Positions 7,847 through 14,458 of a DNA stretch of 20,974 bases are shown here, in pieces (position 1 is the stretch's first letter; each line of letters starts with the position of its first letter). The notes beneath the pieces are model-generated. The model did not search any database and was not told where the DNA came from. It saw only the letters and a program-made list of their open reading frames with translations. The stretch spans positions 1 through 20,974 of the forward strand of contig JBHHXI010000038.1 in the NCBI GenBank assembly GCA_046756945.1, given 5' to 3'. Both the position numbers and the translations under genes were made by a program. The stretch comes from JACZQZ01 sp046756945. Its GTDB lineage: Bacteria; Pseudomonadota; Alphaproteobacteria; Rhodospirillales; 2-02-FULL-58-16.

Positions 7847-9058
7847 ATGGATTATGAGAAATTCTTCGCCGACAAGATCGGCGTCCTCAAATCGGAAGGC
7901 CGCTACCGCGTCTTCGCCGATCTGGAACGCAAGGCAGGCGATTTCCCGCGGGCCATGAACTACCGCGACGGCCAGGTCTCGGAAGTCACCGTCTGGTGCG
8001 CCAACGATTACCTGGGCATGGGTCAGCATCCCGTGGTGCTCGCCGCCATGCACGAGGCGCTCGACAAATGCGGCGCCGGCGCCGGCGGCACCCGCAATAT
8101 CTCGGGCACCAATCACTATCACGTCCTGTTGGAGCGGGAGCTGGCCGATCTTCACCGCACCGACGAGGCCCTTTTGTTCGGCTCCGGATGGATGGCCAAC
8201 ATGACGACGCTGAGCACCATCGGCGCCATGGTGCCCGAGTGCGTCATCCTGTCGGACGAAAAAAACCACAACTCGATGATCGAGGGCATCCGCCACGCCA
8301 AGACCGAAAAGCGGATCTTCCGGCACAACGACGTGGCGCACCTGGACCGCCTGCTCGGCGAATACGAGCCCGAGCGGGCCAAGCTGGTGGCGTTCGAATC
8401 GGTCTATTCCATGGACGGCGACATCGCGCCCATCGGGGAAATTACCGACGTGGCCGAGAAACACAATGCGATGACGTTCCTCGACGAGGTCCACGCGGTC
8501 GGCCTGTACGGCGAGCGCGGCGGCGGCGTCGCCGAGCGCGACGGACACATGCACCGCATCACCGTCATCCAGGGGACGCTGGCCAAGGCTTTCGGCGTGG
8601 TCGGCGGCTATATCGCCGGCTCCGCCGCCATGTGCGATTTCATCCGCTCCTACGGCTCCGGTTTCATCTTCTCCACCGCCGTGCCCCCCGGCGTCGCCGC
8701 CGCGGCCCTGGCCAGCGTGCGCTACCTCAAGGAACACAACGATGTGCGCGAAAAGCACCAGGAGCGCGCGGCGACCCTGAAGCGGCGCCTGCGCGACGTC
8801 GGCATCCCGTTCCTGCCCACGGTCAGCCACATCGTTCCGGTGATGGTGGGGGATGCGCGCCTGTGCAAGGCGGCCAGCGACGAACTCATGAACCGCCACG
8901 GAATCTACGTCCAGCCGATCAACTATCCGACGGTGGAGCGCGGCAGCGAACGCCTGCGGTTCACGCCGGGCCCGCTGCACACGGACGCCGACATGGACCA
9001 CCTGATCGGCGCGCTCCAGGAGGTGTGGAGCCGGCTGGGTCTGAAGGCGGCGGCTTAG
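7847..9058 (+). CDS. hemA: 5-aminolevulinate synthase
   Basis: A 403-residue PLP enzyme that condenses glycine with succinyl-CoA to give 5-aminolevulinate, CoA and CO2. This is the first step of tetrapyrrole synthesis in alphaproteobacteria and runs in the cytoplasm. The alpha-oxoamine synthase fold is clear: GAGAGGTRNISGTNHYH near 76-92 is the ALAS glycine-rich segment, FLDEVHAVG carries Asp213 and His216, and TLAKAFG carries the Schiff-base Lys247, one off from Lys248 of the Rhodobacter capsulatus enzyme. The C-terminal RLRFTPGPLHT is also characteristic. The ATG at 7847 follows GGGGAGG with about eight bases of spacing. It may be co-transcribed with the aminotransferase. Directly after the stop codon is a seven-base tandem array. 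The call is firm; other oxoamine synthases (BioF, KBL, SPT) lack these ALAS-specific stretches. Confidence 0.97.
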   Translation: MDYEKFFADKIGVLKSEGRYRVFADLERKAGDFPRAMNYRDGQVSEVTVWCANDYLGMGQHPVVLAAMHEALDKCGAGAGGTRNISGTNHYHVLLERELADLHRTDEALLFGSGWMANMTTLSTIGAMVPECVILSDEKNHNSMIEGIRHAKTEKRIFRHNDVAHLDRLLGEYEPERAKLVAFESVYSMDGDIAPIGEITDVAEKHNAMTFLDEVHAVGLYGERGGGVAERDGHMHRITVIQGTLAKAFGVVGGYIAGSAAMCDFIRSYGSGFIFSTAVPPGVAAAALASVRYLKEHNDVREKHQERAATLKRRLRDVGIPFLPTVSHIVPVMVGDARLCKAASDELMNRHGIYVQPINYPTVERGSERLRFTPGPLHTDADMDHLIGALQEVWSRLGLKAAA

Positions 9059-9100
9059 CCGACTGCCGACTGCCGACTGCCGGCGGCCCGCGGCGGGCGC
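9059..9100. repeat. Seven-base tandem array directly after hemA
   Basis: Three perfect copies of CCGACTG (9059-9079) are followed by three decayed, GC-rich copies (CCGGCGG, CCCGCGG, CGGGCGC) to 9100. The array begins at the base after the stop codon. Related seven-base arrays occur after two other genes in the window (13821-13848 and about 14486-14510). They resemble in form the short tandemly repeated repetitive (STRR) heptamers described in cyanobacteria. Confidence 0.7.
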
Positions 9101-9123
9101 GGGGCCATGTCCGCCGGCGGCCC

Positions 9124-9152
9124 TTGCGGGAACCGGCAAATATCCTTAAATT
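9124..9152 (+). promoter_or_regulatory. Candidate promoter of the PadR-like gene
   Basis: TTGCGG at 9124-9129 and TAAATT at 9147-9152 are spaced by 17 bases in the only AT-rich patch of this intergenic region. Both hexamers are partial matches to sigma70 consensus. Confidence 0.3.
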
Positions 9153-9204
9153 AGGTGTGGTCGGGGCACCCCGGTGATGTCCCGGCGCTAAGGGAAGCCC
9201 TGGA

Positions 9205-9750
9205 ATGTACGCCGACAACACCCTGACACCCAAGGAAGCGGTCCGCCTGTGCGCCCTCGGCACCCTGGCGCTGCGGCCGATGCGCTACAGCGCCCTTGCC
9301 GACGCCATCCGCCATTTCATCAGCCGCGTGTTGGGACCCTCCCTCGACGTCATGGGCACGTCCGTGGAACTGCTGAAGTACGAAGGCCTGATCGAGGCGG
9401 CGGACGGCACCGACATCGACAACGGCACCGAGCTGTCCATTACCGAGGCCGGACGCGCCGAGCTTCGCGCCCTGCTCACCGCCAACATCCGCCTCGGCGC
9501 AACCGAGTTGAACAAGCTGATCGTGGCGTTGAAGTTCCGCTTCCTGCATCTCCTGGAGAAGAAGGACCAGCGCACCCAGGCCGACCTGCTGGTCGAGGTC
9601 TGCGAGAGCGAACTGGCGCGCCTGGACGATCTGCGTGGCCACCACGCCGGGGACGCCGGTTTCCTGATCCAGTGGCTGGACCACGACATCGACCTGCTGC
9701 AACGCCGCATCGCCTGGCTGGCCGGGTTCCGCGACGCCCTCTACGCCTAG
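9205..9750 (+). CDS. PadR-like winged-helix protein (putative regulator)
   Basis: A 181-residue soluble protein. Residues 8-90 look like a winged helix: a helix with TPKEAVRLCALGTLA, a second with MRYSALADAIRHFI, a recognition-helix-like stretch ending SVELLKYEGLIEAADG, and a wing with TELSITEAGRAELRALL. The YEGLIEAADG...LSITEAGRAEL pattern is what PadR and MarR-type DNA-binding domains show after the recognition helix. Residues 95-180 are predicted long helices with many charged residues, as in the PadR C-terminal dimerisation domain. AAGGGAA precedes the ATG at 9205. It sits between hemA and the leucine dehydrogenase gene on the same strand and could regulate either. The exact family is uncertain, and the recognition sequence and ligand are unknown. 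Confidence 0.7.
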   Translation: MYADNTLTPKEAVRLCALGTLALRPMRYSALADAIRHFISRVLGPSLDVMGTSVELLKYEGLIEAADGTDIDNGTELSITEAGRAELRALLTANIRLGATELNKLIVALKFRFLHLLEKKDQRTQADLLVEVCESELARLDDLRGHHAGDAGFLIQWLDHDIDLLQRRIAWLAGFRDALYA

Positions 9751-9930
9751 TTCCCCGTACCCCTGATACCCTGTCTTCGCGGCCCGATTTTCCCCGGGCC
9801 ACGGCCACGGCCGGCGGCCGGCCGGGCCCGTCCGGTCGGCGAAATTCGGTTTCGCGGGAAGCGCCGGAAAGGAAAACTTTTAATAAAACTTAGGCGATAT
9901 ACGAAATTATACTATCATTAGCGCAAGTTA

Positions 9931-9959
9931 TTGAAATCGAGACGAAAAAGAACTATAAT
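9931..9959 (+). promoter_or_regulatory. Near-consensus sigma70 promoter of the leucine dehydrogenase gene
   Basis: TTGAAA at 9931-9936 (5 of 6 to TTGACA) and a perfect TATAAT at 9954-9959 are separated by the optimal 17 bases. The surrounding 9870-9965 segment is markedly AT-rich in an otherwise GC-rich window. Transcription would start near 9966, giving a leader of about 40 bases before the ATG at 10005. This is the best promoter match in the window. Confidence 0.7.
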
Positions 9960-9998
9960 ATTTAATGGCGCTACCATAGGGAAGCGCGTCTCGATTTC
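9933..9998. promoter_or_regulatory. 12-base perfect inverted repeat bracketing the promoter
   Basis: GAAATCGAGACG at 9933-9944 is the exact reverse complement of CGTCTCGATTTC at 9987-9998. The arms start 54 bases apart, close to five helical turns. The left arm overlaps the -35 and spacer; the right arm lies in the leader about 20-30 bases after the predicted start. This suits a two-site operator with looping or a wrapping regulator of the Lrp type. Only the right arm would be in the transcript, so an RNA hairpin would require an upstream start. Confidence 0.5.
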
Positions 9999-10004
9999 CC
10001 GGGA

Positions 10005-11066
10005 ATGCTGGAAATGCCGGTTTTTTCGCAGCCCGATTTCGACAATCACGAACAGATCATCTTCGGCTCCGATGGTGAGTCCGGCCTCAGGTGCATCGTC
10101 GCCATTCACAGCACCCGGCGCGGCCCGGCCCTGGGCGGCTGCCGCATGCGGTCCTATGCCTGCGAGGACGAAGCCGTGCGCGATGCGCTCAGGCTGTCGC
10201 GCGGAATGACCTACAAGGCGGCCATCGCCGACCTCCCCTTCGGCGGCGGCAAGGCGGTGATCATCGGCGATCCCCGCACCCAAAAGACCGAGGCGCTGCT
10301 GCGCGCCTTCGGCCGCTTCCTCGAATCCCTGGACGGACGCTACATCACCGCCGAGGACATGGGCACCACGGTGGCGGACATGGACGTGGTGCGCCGGGAA
10401 ACCCGTTTCGCCCGCGGTTTCTCCGACGGCGTCGGGAATCCTTCGCCGGCCACCGCGTTCGGTGTCTTCAATGCCATCCGGGCGGCCGTCGAACACAGGC
10501 TGGGGCGGGACGACCTCTCGGGGCGGCGGGTCGCCGTGCAGGGACTGGGCAACGTGGGATACCGCCTGTGCGACTACCTCGCCCAGGCCGGAGCGCAGGT
10601 GTTCGTCACCGACCTCCGGGACGAGCCGGTGCGGCGCGCGGTGCGGGAATTCGGCGCCCACGCCGTGGCCCCGGACGACATCTACGACCTGGATGTGGAC
10701 GTGTTCGCCCCCTGCGCATTGGGCGCCGTGATCAACGACGACACCGTGGGCCGGCTGCATGCCACGGTGGTCGCCGGTTCCGCCAACAACCAGCTGGCCG
10801 AAGCCCGCCACGGCGAAGCCCTCAGGCGCCGCAACATCCTGTATGCGCCCGACTACGTCGCCAACGCGGGCGGCCTCATCGACGTGGCCTACGAGAACGC
10901 CGGGCACAGCCAGCAGACGATCCTGAAAATGGTGGAATCCGTCAGCGAAACCCTAAAACGGATCTTTGCCCGCGCCGACGCCGAGAACGTGGCGACCAGC
11001 GTCATCGCCGACCGCCTGGCCGAGGAAAAGCTGCGGGCGGGCGAGTCCGCCACCATCGCGGCCTGA
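10005..11066 (+). CDS. Leucine dehydrogenase family (Glu/Leu/Phe/Val dehydrogenase)
   Basis: A 353-residue NAD-dependent amino acid dehydrogenase that oxidatively deaminates a branched-chain amino acid, most likely leucine, to its 2-oxo acid and ammonia. The N-terminal catalytic domain has MTYKAAIADLPFGGGKAVI with the substrate-binding Lys71 and catalytic Lys83, and ITAEDMGT with Asp118. The Rossmann domain has GLGNVG at 180-185. SANNQLAE and APDYVANAGGLIDVAYE are typical of leucine dehydrogenases and distinct from the longer glutamate dehydrogenases. A start at ATG 10014 (MPVFSQPDF), three residues in, is equally possible; neither start has a strong ribosome binding site. It is transcribed towards the liu cluster on the other strand and would feed that pathway. 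Phenylalanine or valine dehydrogenase activity cannot be excluded from sequence alone. Confidence 0.88.
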   Translation: MLEMPVFSQPDFDNHEQIIFGSDGESGLRCIVAIHSTRRGPALGGCRMRSYACEDEAVRDALRLSRGMTYKAAIADLPFGGGKAVIIGDPRTQKTEALLRAFGRFLESLDGRYITAEDMGTTVADMDVVRRETRFARGFSDGVGNPSPATAFGVFNAIRAAVEHRLGRDDLSGRRVAVQGLGNVGYRLCDYLAQAGAQVFVTDLRDEPVRRAVREFGAHAVAPDDIYDLDVDVFAPCALGAVINDDTVGRLHATVVAGSANNQLAEARHGEALRRRNILYAPDYVANAGGLIDVAYENAGHSQQTILKMVESVSETLKRIFARADAENVATSVIADRLAEEKLRAGESATIAA

Positions 11067-11101
11067 TATCTAAGATCCCTTCGCCAACGGAACGGGAAGC
11101 G

Positions 11102-11121
11102 ACCGGGCGTTTACACCCGGT
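11102..11121. terminator. Hairpin between convergent genes
   Basis: ACCGGG at 11102-11107 pairs with CCCGGT at 11116-11121 around an eight-base loop, between the convergent leucine dehydrogenase and HPt genes. It has no T-run, so it is only a weak terminator candidate that could serve either direction. Confidence 0.3.
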
Positions 11122-11127
11122 GGGTGG

Positions 11128-11619
11128 CTAATCCCTGGACCTCTTGGCGGCCACCAGACCCAACCCCTTGAGCAGCTGCTCTCCCGCCTTGCCGCCGTCG
11201 CCCTTCATCTGCTTGGCGATCACCAGGTCCATGGCGTCGATGTGGAGCTCGATCACCTCGACCTCGGACGGCCCCGCGTCGTCCAGTTTTTCGACGAAGG
11301 TGCACAGGTTGCCGCCGAGGATGGTCATCAGCGTGTAGCCGAAGCTTCCGCCCTGGCCCTTCATGTCATGGGAGAGTTGGAAGATTCGGGCGAGGGCGTC
11401 CTTGCGCTCCGTCTTTCCGGCCTTCAGATCCTCCAGGGCCTGGTGAATCTTCGCCAGGTCGCTGGCCGCCCATTCCACGTAGTTGTCGGTCATGTCGGCG
11501 ATGACGGCCTCGGCCCGGTTCAGGGTGTCGAGGTCGACCGCCCCCGGACCGCCGATCTTCACCTTTTTTTTCAGGGTATCGGGCGGTGTGATGACTTCCG
11601 CTTTGGGCTCATTTTCCAT
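11128..11619 (-). CDS. HPt-domain histidine phosphotransfer protein
   Basis: A 163-residue cytoplasmic protein with one histidine phosphotransfer domain. The phosphorylatable histidine is His84 in LSHDMKGQGGSFGY, where the H-x-x-K-G spacing of HPt domains is exact (Lys87, Gly88). Helices before (residues 36-80) and after (95-140) match the four-helix bundle. The first 30 residues are Pro/Lys-rich and probably flexible. No kinase or receiver domain is attached, so it should shuttle phosphate between a hybrid kinase and response regulators. Two response regulators encoded just upstream on the same strand are obvious candidates. The ATG at 11619 is chosen over longer frames because GGAGG lies nine bases before it. 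Only 62 bases separate its end from the convergent leucine dehydrogenase gene. Confidence 0.85.
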   Translation of the reverse strand: MENEPKAEVITPPDTLKKKVKIGGPGAVDLDTLNRAEAVIADMTDNYVEWAASDLAKIHQALEDLKAGKTERKDALARIFQLSHDMKGQGGSFGYTLMTILGGNLCTFVEKLDDAGPSEVEVIELHIDAMDLVIAKQMKGDGGKAGEQLLKGLGLVAAKRSRD

Positions 11620-11703
11620 GACGCAATGCCTCCACCGAGTCCCTTCATCGCCCAAGGCCGCCGCGGCCCACGGCGCGGCGCCGACCGCTGCGGGCGTGCG
11701 TCC

Positions 11704-11732
11704 TGTATGGAGGATTGACCGGTCAATGGCAA
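11704..11732 (-). promoter_or_regulatory. Candidate HPt promoter with 14-base palindrome in the spacer
   Basis: On the minus strand, TTGCCA (11732-11727) and CATACA (11709-11704) are separated by 17 bases. The spacer contains the perfect 14-base palindrome ATTGACCGGTCAAT (11714-11727), which also overlaps one base of the -35. It lies about 95 bases before the HPt start. A regulator bound there would compete with RNA polymerase. The -10 match is weak. Confidence 0.3.
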
Positions 11733-11755
11733 GTCGAAAGGCGGACCCGCCGCCG

Positions 11756-12316
11756 TCACTTGTCGAGAAGGGTCTCTACCTCCGCCGCGGTGAGTGCGTC
11801 GCCCCCCTCTTCCGGTTGCCCGGCCGTGTCCTCTGTACGCCGTTCCGGCCCCTTGAAATCCGGATCCCGCCGGCGCCGGCGGTCGGGGCCGACGTACGAT
11901 TGCCCACGGACGAACGGGCGTGGGTACTCGATGATGGCGCGGATTCGCGAATAGAGCTGGTGCGCCGAAATGGGTTTGGCGAGAAATTCGGTGACGCCGG
12001 CATCGCGCGCCTCCACCACCCGTTGCGCTTCCGTGTGCGCGGTCAGCATGATGACCGGAACAAAGGGATTGGGGCTGTCGTCGTCCGTACGCACCAGACG
12101 CACGAATTCAATCCCGTCCATGGGTGACATCTGCCAGTTGCAGATGACGACGTCGGCGATGTAGGTGCTGAGTCGCGCATAGGCTTCGGTGCCGTCGGCC
12201 GCTTCCTCGATGTGCCTGGCGCCGAGGGCGTGCAGTACGCTTCGCACCAAGGATCGCATGTGTTTGTTGTCGTCGACGATGAGGAAATTCAGCCGCTCAA
12301 GATTGTACCCATCCAT
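11756..12316 (-). CDS. CheY-like response regulator with Asn at the phosphoacceptor position
   Basis: A 186-residue protein: a receiver domain (1-130) plus a basic, disordered-looking tail with PRPFVRG, GPDRRRRRDP and GPERR. The metal-binding Asp15/Asp16, Thr92 and Lys114 are present, but the residue that should be phosphorylated is Asn60 (codon AAC, minus strand 12139-12137) in VVICNWQMSPMDG. Its paralogue encoded at 13856-14386 has Asp60 at the aligned position, with Lys114 and the tail also aligned, so this is substitution and not misalignment. It probably acts as a phosphorylation-independent or decoy receiver, perhaps binding the HPt protein encoded next to it. The ATG at 12316 is preferred over the TTG at 12352; its ribosome binding site is weak. 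There is no DNA-binding or enzymatic output domain. Confidence 0.9.
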   Translation of the reverse strand: MDGYNLERLNFLIVDDNKHMRSLVRSVLHALGARHIEEAADGTEAYARLSTYIADVVICNWQMSPMDGIEFVRLVRTDDDSPNPFVPVIMLTAHTEAQRVVEARDAGVTEFLAKPISAHQLYSRIRAIIEYPRPFVRGQSYVGPDRRRRRDPDFKGPERRTEDTAGQPEEGGDALTAAEVETLLDK

Positions 12317-12335
12317 GGTCCCAGTGTACTCTCTC

Positions 12336-12355
12336 GGGTTGCGATTCGCCAACCC
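12336..12355. promoter_or_regulatory. Small dyad upstream of the Asn60 response regulator
   Basis: GGGTTG at 12336-12341 and CAACCC at 12350-12355 are perfect reverse complements around eight bases, just before the response regulator start. The site could be an operator or a leader hairpin. The core also resembles the seven-base repeat units seen elsewhere (CCAACC), so it may be a decayed repeat. Confidence 0.25.
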
Positions 12356-12431
12356 ACTAACAATTTACCGGGACCAGCCCGGGGCGGTGGCCGGCGGCCG
12401 GGCAACCGGCGCGGCGGGGATGCCGGCGCCC

Positions 12432-12869
12432 TCACAACAGGCCCAGTTGCCTGAGCTCGGCGGCCAATTCCCGGGGCACGCCGTCCGTTTCCCCGGCCAG
12501 GGGGCTGAGGTCCGCGGGCGCGCTTTCGGCCCCGAGATACCGCCAGCCCTGAAACGGTCTGCATGCCTGAAGCGAGGTCCTGACCAGATCGGGATCCAGG
12601 ACCAGGGCGCAGGACGGGCGGCCCTCGGCATTGACGCGCCTTTCCACGGCGCGAATTTCCTGGCGCACGCGGATGAACCCCTTGATCACCCAGTAAAGCG
12701 AACCGCCGTCTGTCAATTCCGCCGACCGCCGGGGCGTATGACGCGTGTAATGGCGGAGCACGGCCGCCTCGCCCCGCCGCCGCGCCTGGCGAAGGCGGCC
12801 CGCCTGGATACGGGCCAGGTGCCGGACGTCGCCGACGCCGACGGCCATCTTGATCAGGTGGACGGTCAT
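12432..12869 (-). CDS. DUF1489 family protein
   Basis: A 145-residue soluble protein that I assign to DUF1489, a family of unknown function common in alphaproteobacteria. The family N-terminus MTVHLIKMAVGVGDVRHL and the central RHTPRRSAELTDGGSLYWVIKGFIRVRQEI stretch are the recognisable parts; the latter suggests a compact alpha/beta fold and the whole protein is rich in Arg. The ATG at 12869 overlaps the TGA of the HMG-CoA lyase gene by ATGA, which fixes the start and implies translational coupling. No catalytic motif, membrane span or metal site is evident. Coupling to liuE suggests co-expression only; nothing in the sequence shows a role in leucine degradation. Confidence 0.8.
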   Translation of the reverse strand: MTVHLIKMAVGVGDVRHLARIQAGRLRQARRRGEAAVLRHYTRHTPRRSAELTDGGSLYWVIKGFIRVRQEIRAVERRVNAEGRPSCALVLDPDLVRTSLQACRPFQGWRYLGAESAPADLSPLAGETDGVPRELAAELRQLGLL

Positions 12870-13774
12870 GGACCGTCCCCGCCCGCCCACGCAAGGGCGA
12901 CCTTGGAGGCCGGCTCGCGGCCCAGGGCCGCGCAGATGAACCGCCCGGCCTCGACCAGGGCGTCCAGGTCGATGCCGGTTTCCACGCCGAGCCCTCCCAG
13001 CATGTAGCGCACGTCCTCCGAGGCGACGTTGCCCGTGGCGCCGTCGGCGTAGGGACAGCCGCCGAGGCCGGCCACCGAGCCGTCGGTGACCGCCACGCCG
13101 CGCTCCAGGACCGCCAGGATATTGGCCAGCGCCTGGCCGTAGGTGTCGTGAAAATGCACCGCCAGCTTCTCCACCGGCACCACCCGGGCCACCGTGCCGA
13201 CAAGGTCCTGCGCCCGGGCCGGGGTGCCGACGCCGATGGTATCGCCGAGCGAGATTTCGTAACAGCCCATGGCCAGCAGGCGCCCGGCCACCCGGGCCAC
13301 GGCCGCCGCCGGCACGTCCCCTTCGTACGGACAGCCGAGCACGCAGGAGACATAGCCGCGTACGCGCATGGCCTTTGCCTTGGCCGCCGCGCACACGGGC
13401 GCGAACCGTTCCAGGCTCCCGGAGATGGAGCAGTTGATGTTCCTTTGCGAGAACGTCTCCGACGCCGCGGCGAATACGGCGACCTCCCCGGCGCCGGCCG
13501 CCACCGCCGCCTCGAAGCCTTTCATGTTGGGGACCAGGACAGGATAGCTGACGCCCGGCTTGCGCGCGATGCCGGCCATCACTTCGGCGGTACCGGCCAT
13601 CTGCGGCACCCGTTCGGCGGACACGAAACTGCCCGCCTCGACCACCCGAAAGCCGGCCTCCGCCAGGCGGTCGATGAATCCGATCCTGACCGCGGCCGGT
13701 ACCGTCCCGGCCTCGTTCTGCAGGCCGTCCCGGGGCCCGACCTCGACCATCTTGACCTCCGAGGGAAGACGCAT
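12866..13774 (-). CDS. liuE: Hydroxymethylglutaryl-CoA lyase
   Basis: A 302-residue TIM-barrel enzyme that cleaves 3-hydroxy-3-methylglutaryl-CoA to acetoacetate and acetyl-CoA, the last step of the leucine pathway. All catalytic residues known from the human enzyme are present with a constant offset of 26: Arg15 and Asp16 (GPRDGLQNE), His207 and His209 (VHFHD), Cys240 in the G-loop GLGGCPYADGATGN, and Asn249. The length matches the soluble bacterial form, with no targeting peptide. The ATG at 13774 is preferred because family members begin just before the VEVGPRDG strand and CGGGGA lies upstream; longer frames add repeat-derived residues. It is translationally coupled to the DUF1489 gene and follows a response regulator gene, with a seven-base repeat array in the 81-base gap. 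Confidence 0.95.
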   Translation of the reverse strand: MRLPSEVKMVEVGPRDGLQNEAGTVPAAVRIGFIDRLAEAGFRVVEAGSFVSAERVPQMAGTAEVMAGIARKPGVSYPVLVPNMKGFEAAVAAGAGEVAVFAAASETFSQRNINCSISGSLERFAPVCAAAKAKAMRVRGYVSCVLGCPYEGDVPAAAVARVAGRLLAMGCYEISLGDTIGVGTPARAQDLVGTVARVVPVEKLAVHFHDTYGQALANILAVLERGVAVTDGSVAGLGGCPYADGATGNVASEDVRYMLGGLGVETGIDLDALVEAGRFICAALGREPASKVALAWAGGDGP

Positions 13775-13820
13775 CCAAGTTCCCCGCCGTCCGTGGCGGC
13801 CTGGCGCGCACCTGCGCCCG

Positions 13821-13848
13821 CGAATCGCCAACCGCCGTCCGCCGTCCG
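13821..13848. repeat. Seven-base tandem array after the Asp60 response regulator gene
   Basis: Four consecutive seven-base units: CGAATCG, CCAACCG, CCGTCCG and CCGTCCG. The last two are identical. The array lies eight bases beyond the stop codon of the minus-strand response regulator gene. The units share the CCNNCCG-like pattern of the array after hemA, but read on the strand opposite to the gene. Confidence 0.6.
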
Positions 13849-13855
13849 CTGCGGC

Positions 13856-14386
13856 TTAGCTTGGCCGTTCGGTATGCCGCTCGCGGGCGGTGTACTCGTA
13901 CGGGACCTTGCGGCGGTCCGGCCCTTCGAACGCCAGGGCACGGCGGCGGCGGTCCGGGCCGAAGAAATCCGGCGACCGGATGAACGGGCGCGGGTTTTCG
14001 ACCACCGCGCGCAACCGGTAATACAAAAGCGTGGCGGAAATGGGTTTGACCAGGAACTCGGTGACGCCCGCGTCCCGCGCCTGACATATCCTGCTCTTCT
14101 CCGAATGGCCCGATACCATGAGGACCGGCGTGAACGGATCTATCCCGGCATCGCCGTCGCGAATCCGGAGTGTCAGTTCGACGCCATCCATGGGCACCAT
14201 CCTGTAGTCGGCGATGACGATGTCGGCGCGAAATCTGATCATCTCGTCGAGGGCGGACAACCCGTCGTTCGCCTCGCCGATCTCCTTAACACCCAGCGCC
14301 TTCAGCATGACCCTGAGTATCGCTCGCATGGGTGGGTAATCGTCAACGATCAGGATGCTCAGGTCGCTGAGATCTAAGTCTGCCAT
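13856..14386 (-). CDS. CheY-like response regulator with intact phosphoacceptor (Asp60)
   Basis: A 176-residue protein with a receiver domain (1-130) and a basic tail with PRPFIRSPDFFGPDRRRR and GPDRR. The acidic pair Asp15/Asp16, phosphoacceptor Asp60 (IVIADYRMVPMDG), switch Ser92 and Lys114 are all present, so it should be phosphorylatable. It is a paralogue of the protein encoded at 11756-12316: the two align without gaps through position 134 and share the GPDRRRR tail. There is no output domain; the tail may bind a partner. The ATG at 14386 follows GGCGGGGGGA. The gene sits between the biotin carboxylase and HMG-CoA lyase genes of the liu cluster, an odd place for a signalling gene. The HPt protein encoded downstream is a plausible phosphate donor. 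Confidence 0.9.
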   Translation of the reverse strand: MADLDLSDLSILIVDDYPPMRAILRVMLKALGVKEIGEANDGLSALDEMIRFRADIVIADYRMVPMDGVELTLRIRDGDAGIDPFTPVLMVSGHSEKSRICQARDAGVTEFLVKPISATLLYYRLRAVVENPRPFIRSPDFFGPDRRRRALAFEGPDRRKVPYEYTARERHTERPS

Positions 14387-14458
14387 TCCCCCCGCCCCGA
14401 ACGTCCCGGTTAGGTCTTTCTTAGCGTACCGTATCCCGGGAGGCGACCGAATTTACAC

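Noticed and set aside
9059..9100. CRISPR-like array
   Set aside because: Seven-base units with no spacers and no cas genes; this is a simple tandem repeat.
9781..9800. GGCCCG / CGGGCC hairpin after the PadR-like gene as a terminator
   Set aside because: A six-base stem with no T-run in a very GC-rich stretch is not distinguishable from background.
12432..14087. 551-codon minus-strand frame fusing the DUF1489 protein to an upstream extension
   Set aside because: The extension is an out-of-frame reading of the HMG-CoA lyase gene. The true start is the ATG at 12869, overlapping the lyase stop codon.
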